A stretch of 64,000 nucleotides of DNA from JACSRF01 sp964504445 (lineage in GTDB: Bacteria; Chloroflexota; Anaerolineae; Promineifilales; Promineifilaceae), in NCBI GenBank assembly GCA_964504445.1, contig CAZDEO010000013.1, forward strand, positions 1-64,000. Direction: 5' to 3'. The notes under the pieces were generated by a model. The model saw only the letters and a list, made by a program, of their open reading frames with translations, ran no database searches and was not told where the DNA came from. Below, one piece after another: positions 23,781-32,237 of the stretch (positions are counted from its first letter, which is position 1; every line of letters begins with the position of its first letter). The translations under genes were made by a program, and so were the position numbers.

Positions 23781-24488
23781 ATGACAGAACTACTGTATTT
23801 ACACGACGCTTATGTGCAAGCGTTTGAAGCCAGGGTGACCGCCTGGAAAGATGGGGGCGTGGTGCTGGACCGCACGGCGTTTTATCCGGGCGGCGGCGGG
23901 CAGCCGCACGACGTTGGCGCGTTGACGACGGCTTCGCAGACCTATTCCGTTACCAAAGTGGGCAAGGTGGGCGGGGAGGTGGTGCATTTTGTGGCCGGCG
24001 ACCTGCCGCCGGTGGGCACGGCCGTTTTCGGGCAGCTTGACTGGCAGCGGCGTTACCAACTGATGCGCACCCACACCGCCATGCACATCCTGTGCGGCGT
24101 GGTCTGGCGCGATTATGGCGCGCAGGTTACCGGTGGCAACATGGACCCTCTGAAAGGACGCATGGATTTTGAGTTTGAGACCATGCGGCAGGAATTGGTA
24201 GCGGAAATCGAGGCCGCCGTAAACAGGGAAGTGGCCGCCGCACGCGACGTGCAGGTGAAAATCTTGCCCCGCGCCGCGGCCTTCCAGATTCCCGACCTGA
24301 TTCGCACCAAAATCAACCTGCTGCCTGAAGGCATTGCCGAGGTGCGCACCGTAGAACTGATCGGGCTGGATTTGCAGGCCGACGGCGGCACCCACGTGCG
24401 CAATACCCGCGAAGTGGGGCCCGTGCGCATCGCCAATTACAAAAGCAAAGGCAAAATCAATAAACGCATTTATGTGGAATTGGATTAG
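23781..24488 (+). CDS. alaX: AlaX-type alanyl-tRNA editing hydrolase
   Basis: A stand-alone editing domain that removes Ser (or Gly) from mischarged tRNA-Ala. The 235-aa product has a short N-terminal OB-like part with FYPGGGGQPHD, Zn-binding HTAMH (HxxxH) and the second metal motif ADGGTHVRNTREVG. ATG 23781 has GGAG 9 nt upstream; the frame opens earlier (23751) without support. It is controlled by the Ala T-box just upstream, which links expression to tRNA-Ala charging. Confidence 0.9.
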   Translation: MTELLYLHDAYVQAFEARVTAWKDGGVVLDRTAFYPGGGGQPHDVGALTTASQTYSVTKVGKVGGEVVHFVAGDLPPVGTAVFGQLDWQRRYQLMRTHTAMHILCGVVWRDYGAQVTGGNMDPLKGRMDFEFETMRQELVAEIEAAVNREVAAARDVQVKILPRAAAFQIPDLIRTKINLLPEGIAEVRTVELIGLDLQADGGTHVRNTREVGPVRIANYKSKGKINKRIYVELD

Positions 24489-24533
24489 TTAGCACACGTA
24501 TAACCTTTACCCCAATTGAGCTGAAGGTAAATA

Positions 24534-25043
24534 ATGGCTGAGGAATCAAATAAAAGTTTACAAACATCTTCAAGTTATGGTTCGAAGGCAGGCATGAAAT
24601 TAGCTCTAAAATTATCGTTAGGCTACGCTGCATATGTTGGGGTGTTAGTTACTGTTTCGATGTCCATTCGTCTTGGCTTCGGGCCAAACATGTTGTTAGG
24701 TTTCTTTTACATTTTTATTATTGCTTTCGTGTTTGGAGCAATTCCAGCTATTCCTATTGGTAGCTTGACAGGAACGCTCCTTGCCATTATTTTTGCCCAA
24801 TTTAGAAGGCAATTGACTGAGTGGAAAGTTGTTGGTACAGGGGTTTTCGTTGGAATCATTTGTGCATTATTACTGGAGTACTCTTTATTTTTAATGTATT
24901 ACGGGAATCTGAGCGATATACCCAGTGCTCTTAAAGATCCAAATTGGGTATGGACACCTATAAGTGTGATTGCTCTTTTTGCTATTGTGTGGCTGGCAAG
25001 ACAATTGGGAAAACCGTACTTGTTAAGAACGCCCATAGCTTGA
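24534..25043 (+). CDS. Four-helix membrane protein, unknown function
   Basis: A 169-aa product with a Ser-rich N-terminus and four hydrophobic helices (about 24-46, 54-86, 101-122 and 138-157). The DNA is noticeably more AT-rich than its neighbours and has no ACGGCCGT octamer, which hints at recent acquisition. AAGGT lies about 8 nt before ATG 24534. No family was recognised. Confidence 0.55.
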   Translation: MAEESNKSLQTSSSYGSKAGMKLALKLSLGYAAYVGVLVTVSMSIRLGFGPNMLLGFFYIFIIAFVFGAIPAIPIGSLTGTLLAIIFAQFRRQLTEWKVVGTGVFVGIICALLLEYSLFLMYYGNLSDIPSALKDPNWVWTPISVIALFAIVWLARQLGKPYLLRTPIA

Positions 25044-25061
25044 AGAACTCGTCATTAAATT

Positions 25062-25712
25062 ATGCGTTTTATTATCAAAGAACAGGCTTATGAGAAGTTG
25101 TTAGCCGCCGGGCAATATCGGTATGAGATGGACGGCCATCCCACTGGTGCAATGGAAAGTTGGCGCATGACGGCCGTTGCCCAAGGCTACCAATTTCTGC
25201 GCGTCGATTTAGATGCCCGTGAGGCTGAATCCGGCCACACCTACCTGTACCACGCGCTTTTGGATGAAAACGGCCGTTACCAACGTCTCAAATATCGCTT
25301 TTGGGGTCAGGTCGCAGACGCACCGCTGGAAGTGCAGGGCGACGTGGTCCTGGATTCCACAATCCTGACTGCCTACCGCACCGTCAACGGCCGTACCTAC
25401 GAGCAACTACTAGACGTACCTGCCGGCTACGCCTTTTGGTTCCCTGCCAGCATGGGACTATACGCGCTGCCGCAGGGGGTTGGTCAGTGGACGGCCGTTG
25501 GGATAGACACGAATTTGGGGGTGGAAACGGCCGTGTTCGGCCTCTTCACCACCACCATGCACGCCAGCCGCACCCCTGGTGGCGCGGTGCGCTACCGCTG
25601 GGGCGGCCAGCAGCGCACCCTTTGGCGCGATGAACAAGGGTTTGTCACAAAGATGCAGCGCGAGGATGGGTTAACGGCCGTGGCTAGTCACACCATCCAT
25701 TATCAAGGATAA
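25062..25712 (+). CDS. Conserved-looking hypothetical protein, beta-rich
   Basis: A 216-aa soluble protein with alternating beta-strand character, no signal peptide and no recognised family. Features include FRVDLD-like strands, an AFWFPASMGLYALP loop and a paired WRMT/YRWGG pattern. The gene carries six ACGGCCGT octamers in 650 bp, the densest cluster in the window (about 25169, 25270, 25388, 25492, 25528 and 25676). They read as Thr-Ala-Val or Asn-Gly-Arg in different frames, so they are not protein-driven. It ends 4 bp before mrr. Confidence 0.6.
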   Translation: MRFIIKEQAYEKLLAAGQYRYEMDGHPTGAMESWRMTAVAQGYQFLRVDLDAREAESGHTYLYHALLDENGRYQRLKYRFWGQVADAPLEVQGDVVLDSTILTAYRTVNGRTYEQLLDVPAGYAFWFPASMGLYALPQGVGQWTAVGIDTNLGVETAVFGLFTTTMHASRTPGGAVRYRWGGQQRTLWRDEQGFVTKMQREDGLTAVASHTIHYQG

Positions 25713-25715
25713 AAA

Positions 25716-26624
25716 ATGACCATTCCTGACTATCAATCAATCATGTTACCGCTCTTACAATTTGCAGGTGATAAAAAAGAGCACTCCCTACGGGAAGCGA
25801 TAGAAGCTTTGGCAGATGTTTTTTCCTTGTCCAATGAGGAAAGAAAGCAATTACTTCCCAGTGGTAGGCAAGCCACATTTGACAATCGCGTAGGCTGGGC
25901 AAGGACATATCTTGCGAAGGCCGGCTTGTTGCAAACAACCCGCCGTGGATACTTTCAAATTTCCGAACGCGGTTTGAAAGTTTTGCGGCAAAAACCCGCC
26001 CAAATAGACAATAAATTTTTACGTCAGTATCCGGAATTTCTGGCTTTTCAAGCTAAAAGTTCAAAGCCTGAAGCATTAGATGAAGCAAAGGAAAGCGATT
26101 CTATACAAACACCCGAGGAAGCAATGGAAGAAGCCTATCAACAAGTTCGTCAAGACTTGGCTACCGAACTTTTGGAAATGATTCAGGGCTTTTCACCAGT
26201 TTTCTTTGAAAAATTAGTGGTAGATTTGCTTGTAAAAATGGGATATGGTGGCACTAGAAGAGATGCCGGTAAGGCAATTGGTTCCAGTGGTGATGAAGGA
26301 ATTGATGGCATCATTAACGAAGATCGCCTGGGACTGGATGTCGTCTACATTCAGGCAAAGCGTTGGCAGAATACTGTCACTCGTCCCGAAATACAGAAAT
26401 TTGCTGGCGCATTGCAAGGTCAACGTGCCCGGAAAGGTATTTTCATTACCACATCGGCATTTTCCGATGGCGCCCGTGATTACGTGTCTCGCATTGATTC
26501 AAAAATAGTTCTTATTGATGGTGAGACCCTTGCCCAACTGATGATTGATTATGGAGTAGGTGTCACTTCGATAGCCTCCTACGACCTTAAACGTATCGAC
26601 ATTGATTATTTTACCGAGGCATGA
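25716..26624 (+). CDS. mrr: Mrr-type restriction endonuclease (type IV)
   Basis: Cuts methylated foreign DNA. The 302-aa product has an N-terminal winged-helix Mrr_N domain (about 1-95, with AKAGLLQTTRRGYFQISERG), a linker rich in Glu, and a C-terminal PD-(D/E)xK nuclease (about 145-300). Catalytic region: FFEKLVVDLLVKMGY, GDEGIDGII, then VVYIQAKRW (Q-x-K). AAGGA lies 6 nt before ATG 25716. The nearby DNA has lower GC and no full ACGGCCGT octamer. There is no cognate methylase, as expected for a type IV enzyme. Confidence 0.9.
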   Translation: MTIPDYQSIMLPLLQFAGDKKEHSLREAIEALADVFSLSNEERKQLLPSGRQATFDNRVGWARTYLAKAGLLQTTRRGYFQISERGLKVLRQKPAQIDNKFLRQYPEFLAFQAKSSKPEALDEAKESDSIQTPEEAMEEAYQQVRQDLATELLEMIQGFSPVFFEKLVVDLLVKMGYGGTRRDAGKAIGSSGDEGIDGIINEDRLGLDVVYIQAKRWQNTVTRPEIQKFAGALQGQRARKGIFITTSAFSDGARDYVSRIDSKIVLIDGETLAQLMIDYGVGVTSIASYDLKRIDIDYFTEA

Positions 26625-26747
26625 TGAAGGTAATTGTACGGTTAAACAAACGAATTATCCTGGCCGGATTGCCCGCACTGCAATTCGGCCGTTCTGCCTG
26701 CACACCAACCGCAACTCAAAAATCCTAAATCCCCAATGGAGAAAACG

Positions 26748-29700
26748 ATGGGCTTTCAAGACGTAACCAACAAACCGGACTTTGTCCAACAAGAAAACGA
26801 AATCCTCCAATTCTGGCGCGACACCGACGCCTTCAACGAACTACGCCGCCTGCGCGCCCAAACCGAAAAAGAGTATGGCATCTTCAGCTTCATCGACGGC
26901 CCCATCACCGCCAACAACCCCATGGGCGTCCACCACGCCTGGGGGCGCACCTACAAAGACCTCTACCAGCGCTACCAGGCCATGCAAGGCAAAAACCAGC
27001 GCTGGCAAAACGGCTTCGACTGCCAGGGTCTCTGGGTAGAAGTCAACGTGGAAAAGCGGCTGGGCTTCAACAGCAAGCGCGAAATTGAAACCTTTGGCCT
27101 GGACCGCTTCACCGCTGAATGCAAGGTACAGGTACTCAACTACGCGGCCGTGCAAACGGAACAATCCCAACGCCTGGGTTACTGGATGGACTGGAACGAC
27201 ACCGATGTACTGCGCATGCTCCGCGACAAACTCGCCGAAGACCCCCTGCAAACCGTCACCATTGATGGCCCTGACGGCCCCGTCACCGGCACCGTCGAGC
27301 AAGTTGTCGGCCAATTGGGCATGCCCCAGGTTGGCGGCTCCTATTTCACCTTCAGCGACGAGAACAACTACCAGATTTGGTCATTCCTCAAAAAATGCTT
27401 CGACAAAGGGTGGATTTACAAAGGCACCGATGTCATGCCCTGGTGCGCCCGCTGTGGCACCGGCATCAGCCAGCACGAAATCGTCACCGAAGGATACCAG
27501 GAAGTCACCCACGACTCCGTTTTCGTGCGCTTCCCGCTGTTGGGCCGGGCCAACGAAGCCTTGCTGGTCTGGACCACCACCCCCTGGACGCTCACCAGCA
27601 ACGTCGCGGCGGCCGTCGGCCCCGAACTCACCTACGTCAAAGTGCAGGCCGAAGAGGGCTGGACCTACTACCTGGCCGAAGGGGCCATGAAGAACACCCT
27701 CATTGGCAAAAACAACGAGGTCGTTGGCAAACTCAAGGGCGCAGAGATGCTCGGCTGGGAATACCGCGGCCCCTTCGACGAGCTACCCGCCGCTCAGGCC
27801 GCCTTTTCCGACATGGCGTATACCCATCGCGTCATTGCCTGGAAGGAAGTGGGCGAAGATGAAGGGACGGGCATTGTCCACATTGCCCCTGGCTGCGGCG
27901 CAGAAGACTTTGAACTGGGTAAAGAATTTAATCTACCCGTCATTGCCCCGCTGGATGAAAATGGCATTTACAAAGAGGGCTTTGCCTGGCTCACCAGCCA
28001 ATCTGCCCACGATGTGGCCGACGCCATTTTTGACAATCTGCACGAAAAGGGCCTCTACTACCGCAAACAGCGGTACGCCCACCGTTACCCCCACTGTTGG
28101 CGCTGCGGCAATGAGCTAGTCTACCGCCTGGTGGATGAGTGGTTTATTCACATGGGCCAACTGTACGACAAGCCCCGTGCCGAAGTAACAGCAGAGGAGA
28201 AGGCGGCCAGCTTCCGCTACCAAATCATGGATTCTGTAGACCAGGCTAACTGGTATCCCAGCTTTGGCTACGAGCGGGAAATGGACTGGCTGCGCAACAT
28301 GCACGATTGGATGATCTCCAAGAAACGCTATTATGGGCTGGCCCTGCCCATCTACGAATGTGGCGAGTGCGGGCACTTCCACGTGGTGGGCAGCCGCGAA
28401 GAGCTACAAGAACGGGCTGTGGCCGGTTGGGATGTTTTTGCTGACCACACCCCCCATCGCCCCTACATTGACGCGGTAAAAATCGGCTGCCCCAACTGTG
28501 GTCAGCCCGTAGAGCGCATCAAAGATGTGGGCAACCCCTGGCTGGACGCTGGCATTGTGGGCATCAGCACCCTGCACTACAGCGTAGACCGGGAGTATTG
28601 GGAAAAATGGTACCCCGCCGACTGGATTAGCGAGAGCTTTCCGGGGCAGTTCCGCAACTGGTTCTACAGCTTGCTGGCCCAAAGCACCCTCATGGCGGAT
28701 GGCGTAGGGCCATTCAAGAATTTGTTTGGCTATGCCACCTTGCACGCGGAAGACGGCCGTGAAATGCACAAATCCTGGGGCAACATGATCGAATTCAACG
28801 AAGCAGCCGATAAGATGGGCGCCGACACCATGCGCTGGCTTTATGCTAGCTGCAAACCGGAGCAAAACCTGCGCTTTGGCTACCACATCGGCGACGACAC
28901 CCGCCGCCGCTTCCTCATCCCCCTGTGGAATGTCTATTCCTTTTTTGTCAGCTATGCGCGGCTAGACAACTGGCAACCCAATGCGGAATTCGGAATGCGG
29001 AATGCGGAATCCAACACTCCGCACTCCGCACTCCGCACTCCGCACTCCCAATTGGACCGCTGGATTGTGGCCCGGCTGGATGAGACGACGCTGGCGACGC
29101 GGGCGGCGCTGGACGTGTATGACGCGGAGAAGGCGACGCAGGTCTTGGAAGCGTTCCTGGATGATCTATCGAATTGGTACGTGCGCCGCTCGCGCCGCCG
29201 CTTCTGGAAAAGCGAAGCCGACGCCGACAAGAACGCGGCTTATGCCACCCTCTATCACGTCCTGGTGGAATTTGTGAAGCTGCTGGCTCCCTTCGTCCCG
29301 TTTGTGACGGAGGCCATCTACCAAAATCTGGTGCGCGGCGTGGATGAGAACGCGCCGGCGAGCGTCCACCATTGCCTTTATCCGCAGGCGGATGAGGCGG
29401 GGTTGGATCGGGCGCTGTTGGCTAAGATGCGGCTGGCGATTGTCACGGCCGGTTTAGGGCGGGCGGCGCGGGGTTCGGCCGATGTGAAGCTGCGCCAGCC
29501 GTTGGCCAAGGCGCGGGTGAACGTGGGCAGCCAGCAGGAGCAGGCGGACCTGGCGGAACTGGCCGACGTGTTGCAAGAGGAGATCAACGTCAAGGAAATT
29601 GAAATTGTGACCGAGGTAGGGGAGTTGGTAGAGTATAAGGTGTTGCCCAACAATCGCGCCCTGGGGCCACGCTTTGGCAAGCAGTTTCCCCAGGTGCGTA

Positions 29701-30164
29701 ACGCGCTGCTGGCCCTAAATCCTGCTGACGTAGCCCAGGCGGTGCAGGCCGGGCAACCCATTGTGCTGGCGGTGGCAGGTAAGCAGGTGGAGCTGACCGG
29801 TGAAGATGTGCTGGTGCAAACGGAGGCGCGGGGTGGCCTGGCCGTTGCCAGTGACAAAGGGGTAACGGTGGCGGTGGATACGCACCTGACGCCAGAATTG
29901 CTGCAAGAGGGGTATGCACGGGATGTGGTGCGCCACGTGAACAACCTGCGCAAGGATGCAGGGCTGGAGATTTCTGACCGGATTGAGTTGGGCTACACGG
30001 CCGTTGCCGACGTTGCCGCCGCCCTACAAAACTTTGATGATTACGTTAAGCAAGAAACCCTGGCCGTGGCGCTAATCCCGGGCGCGCTGCCCGACGCCCT
30101 GACAGAGCAAACGGTGCGCGTGGGCGACCAGGACGTGGTGCTGGCCTTGCGCAAGGCCGTATAG
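26748..30164 (+). CDS. ileS: Isoleucyl-tRNA synthetase
   Basis: Class I synthetase charging tRNA-Ile; about 1138 aa. The HIGH-type motif is MGVHHAWG and the KMSKS-type motif is MHKSWGN, a divergent form seen in the eukaryote-like IleRS group. Zinc-ribbon cysteine pairs appear (WCARCG, HCWRCG, ECGECG, GCPNCG). The CP1 editing domain lies between about 170 and 430. ATG 26748 is preferred over 26736 because GGAG precedes it by 6 nt. A 70-bp heptamer repeat at 28981-29050 inserts about 23 low-complexity residues (NAEFGMRNAESN onward) in the linker before the anticodon-binding domain. Confidence 0.95.
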   Translation: MGFQDVTNKPDFVQQENEILQFWRDTDAFNELRRLRAQTEKEYGIFSFIDGPITANNPMGVHHAWGRTYKDLYQRYQAMQGKNQRWQNGFDCQGLWVEVNVEKRLGFNSKREIETFGLDRFTAECKVQVLNYAAVQTEQSQRLGYWMDWNDTDVLRMLRDKLAEDPLQTVTIDGPDGPVTGTVEQVVGQLGMPQVGGSYFTFSDENNYQIWSFLKKCFDKGWIYKGTDVMPWCARCGTGISQHEIVTEGYQEVTHDSVFVRFPLLGRANEALLVWTTTPWTLTSNVAAAVGPELTYVKVQAEEGWTYYLAEGAMKNTLIGKNNEVVGKLKGAEMLGWEYRGPFDELPAAQAAFSDMAYTHRVIAWKEVGEDEGTGIVHIAPGCGAEDFELGKEFNLPVIAPLDENGIYKEGFAWLTSQSAHDVADAIFDNLHEKGLYYRKQRYAHRYPHCWRCGNELVYRLVDEWFIHMGQLYDKPRAEVTAEEKAASFRYQIMDSVDQANWYPSFGYEREMDWLRNMHDWMISKKRYYGLALPIYECGECGHFHVVGSREELQERAVAGWDVFADHTPHRPYIDAVKIGCPNCGQPVERIKDVGNPWLDAGIVGISTLHYSVDREYWEKWYPADWISESFPGQFRNWFYSLLAQSTLMADGVGPFKNLFGYATLHAEDGREMHKSWGNMIEFNEAADKMGADTMRWLYASCKPEQNLRFGYHIGDDTRRRFLIPLWNVYSFFVSYARLDNWQPNAEFGMRNAESNTPHSALRTPHSQLDRWIVARLDETTLATRAALDVYDAEKATQVLEAFLDDLSNWYVRRSRRRFWKSEADADKNAAYATLYHVLVEFVKLLAPFVPFVTEAIYQNLVRGVDENAPASVHHCLYPQADEAGLDRALLAKMRLAIVTAGLGRAARGSADVKLRQPLAKARVNVGSQQEQADLAELADVLQEEINVKEIEIVTEVGELVEYKVLPNNRALGPRFGKQFPQVRNALLALNPADVAQAVQAGQPIVLAVAGKQVELTGEDVLVQTEARGGLAVASDKGVTVAVDTHLTPELLQEGYARDVVRHVNNLRKDAGLEISDRIELGYTAVADVAAALQNFDDYVKQETLAVALIPGALPDALTEQTVRVGDQDVVLALRKAV
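28981..29050. repeat. 7-nt phased palindromic repeat inside ileS
   Basis: Ten consecutive heptamers: ATGCGGA, ATTCGGA, ATGCGGA, ATGCGGA, ATCCAAC, then ACTCCGC four times and ACTCCCA. The left units pair with the right units at 6 of 7 positions, so a hairpin of about 28 bp can form. The frame of ileS stays open through it. Confidence 0.85.
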
Positions 30165-30185
30165 TTGACTCATTGTTTGCGCGCT

Positions 30186-30228
30186 AGCGGGTATACGAAA
30201 GAACTTTCGTATACCCGCTTTTTTTTTG
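30186..30228 (+). terminator. ileS intrinsic terminator
   Basis: A perfect 16-bp stem (AGCGGGTATACGAAAG at 30186-30201 with 30204-30219), a 2-nt gap and a run of nine Ts (30220-30228). Confidence 0.95.
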
Positions 30229-30234
30229 CTGATT

Positions 30235-30262
30235 TTGCCCTTCTCCTATCTGTCTGTACAAT
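30235..30262 (+). promoter_or_regulatory. Candidate promoter of the Kelch protein gene
   Basis: TTGCCC (30235-30240), a 16-bp spacer and TACAAT (30257-30262), 35 bp before the start. GGAGG lies near 30279-30292. Confidence 0.45.
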
Positions 30263-30296
30263 TTAATCTGGTTTTCAGGAGGATCGGAGGTAAGGA

Positions 30297-32234
30297 ATGC
30301 GGCGATTTGGATTAGTTTTTTTATTCATTGGCGTACTAGTGGGGGTAACGGCCGTTGCCCACAACACCTCCACCCCATCTACCACAGCGGCCCCAGAAAT
30401 TCCCTTCGCCATCAATGCCGCCTCTGATTCCTGCGAAGCCGCCACCCTCATCCCCTCTCTCCCTTGGGGAGACCATACTGCTTTCACCAACCTACTCACC
30501 GAATCAGCCGCCGACCCTGCTCTCAGCTGCGCGTGGGGGACGCCTTCTCGGCCTCAGGGCTATCGCACCGCCTGGTACAAATTTGTCGCCCCGTACAGTG
30601 CCCAGGTCACCATCGACACATTTTACAGTGATTACGACACCATATTAGCCGTTTACAGCGGCTCCTGCGGCAGCGAAAACTTGGTGCAGTTAGCCTGCAA
30701 TGATGACCATCAGGGCTTCAGCTCCAAAGTTTCTCTGCCTGTCCTTAAAGGGCAAACTTACTACATCGAAGTCGCGGATTGGCAATTTGATGTTTATGGC
30801 TCCAATCTAAACATTGCAGTCCTCATCAACCCTGTTGACTCGCGTTGGGAACTGCAAGGAAACATGACCATTCCCCGCAGCCGCCACAGCGTCGTCGCTT
30901 CCGGCAAATATCTGTACGTCATCGGCGGAGAAACGGAAATGGGCAATGATCCTACCCTGACCTCAAGCTTGCAGCGTCTGGATACAGAAACGGGCGCCTG
31001 GGAAACATTAGACCCCATGCCCGGCAGTGGCTATGCCAACACATCGGCAGCTTATGTCAACGAAAAAATCTACTTGCCCAGCGGGTTTACCGGTAATACA
31101 AGCGCCTATAATGGCACGCATCAAATTTACGACATTGCCAGCGGTGGTTGGATGACGGGTCCCACAGCACCTTGGCCTAACGGCCGTCCATTAGCCTGGG
31201 GCACGGCCGTTGCCGCCCCCTACTCCCAATTCCGTGGCTATTACTACCTGGGCGGCACACCTGACCAACCCTCTATTGAGGCCCACTCCAACACCATCGC
31301 CATACCCTCCAATACAGTTTTCTACTTTGCCGCCCAAGGCGCCGCCAACCCCACCTGGATAACACCCATTCCCAACCTCACCGTCGCCCGCTTCGCGCAC
31401 ACAGCCGCCTGGGTACAAAATCGATTGTGCGTCGTCGGCGGTCTCGGCATCAACGAAACCGGCACAAATAATATTTTGCTCACCAACGGCGAGTGCTTCC
31501 GTTCCGGCGTTGGCTGGCAGACCATTGGTGACCTGAACTACCCGCGCTACAACGCCGGCAGTGCGGTTAGCCCCGATGGACGCTGGTACGTCTTTGGCGG
31601 TGTGGATGGTACGGACAATCCCGTAGAAACCACCGAATACTACAATCCAGCAACCAACACCTGGCACCCCCTGACGATTAACTATTCATTGGGGGGCATC
31701 CCTGGTAATCCAGCCCGCGCCTGGCCTCGGGGCGCCTTTGTTGGCGATGATCTGTGGGTTTTGGGGGGCAACAGTGACGGTGCTGTTGGTTCCGTTTTGC
31801 CTATGATCGAAAAACTTTCTATGCCAACCCCCAGCCTTTTTTTGCCCGCCGTCTTTCGGCCAGGCAATATAGCCTCCAATGACACTCTGGGCACTGCCTG
31901 GCAGCTTCTGCTAAACCAACCCCAATTTCACACCTTCGACAGCACCACCGACTACTTTGACACTTACTTTTTCGACATCGGGGTGACCCGCCGCATTACA
32001 GTCCATCTGTCTGACATTCCCACCAGCGGCGACAGCGCCAGCAACTACGACCTGTTTTTGTACAATAACAATAAGGTGCTGCGCGGCCAAAGCCTGAACC
32101 CGAGCAATCTGCCGGAAACCATTACCCTCACCCTGACACCCGGACGGTATTACGTCATGGTGGAACGGGTGTTCACCTCTAATCTAAACGGCCTTGACAC
32201 CAGCCCTTACCGCATCATCGTTGAAGGTTTGTAA
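30297..32234 (+). CDS. Secreted Kelch-repeat protein with PPC domain
   Basis: A 645-aa exported protein. Signal peptide at about 1-20 (MRRFGLVFLFIGVLVGVTAVA). A PPC-like beta domain at about 40-175 (DSCEAATLIPSL, WYKFVAPYSAQVTIDTF, YDTILAVYSG) is followed by Kelch-type beta-propeller repeats (about 180-510: LYVIGGETEMG, RFAHTAAWVQNRLCVVGGLG, RWYVFGGVDG, DLWVLGGNSDG) and a second PPC-like C-terminal domain (about 515-645). Probably binds a carbohydrate or protein at the cell surface. It is 3 bp ahead of sbcD, so they may be cotranscribed. Confidence 0.8.
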   Translation: MRRFGLVFLFIGVLVGVTAVAHNTSTPSTTAAPEIPFAINAASDSCEAATLIPSLPWGDHTAFTNLLTESAADPALSCAWGTPSRPQGYRTAWYKFVAPYSAQVTIDTFYSDYDTILAVYSGSCGSENLVQLACNDDHQGFSSKVSLPVLKGQTYYIEVADWQFDVYGSNLNIAVLINPVDSRWELQGNMTIPRSRHSVVASGKYLYVIGGETEMGNDPTLTSSLQRLDTETGAWETLDPMPGSGYANTSAAYVNEKIYLPSGFTGNTSAYNGTHQIYDIASGGWMTGPTAPWPNGRPLAWGTAVAAPYSQFRGYYYLGGTPDQPSIEAHSNTIAIPSNTVFYFAAQGAANPTWITPIPNLTVARFAHTAAWVQNRLCVVGGLGINETGTNNILLTNGECFRSGVGWQTIGDLNYPRYNAGSAVSPDGRWYVFGGVDGTDNPVETTEYYNPATNTWHPLTINYSLGGIPGNPARAWPRGAFVGDDLWVLGGNSDGAVGSVLPMIEKLSMPTPSLFLPAVFRPGNIASNDTLGTAWQLLLNQPQFHTFDSTTDYFDTYFFDIGVTRRITVHLSDIPTSGDSASNYDLFLYNNNKVLRGQSLNPSNLPETITLTLTPGRYYVMVERVFTSNLNGLDTSPYRIIVEGL

Positions 32235-32237
32235 CCT

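Noticed and set aside
27085..27862. Overlapping frames within ileS (201 and 161 codons)
   Set aside because: Low-complexity Ser/Pro/Thr or Arg/His products in other frames of a GC-rich coding sequence.
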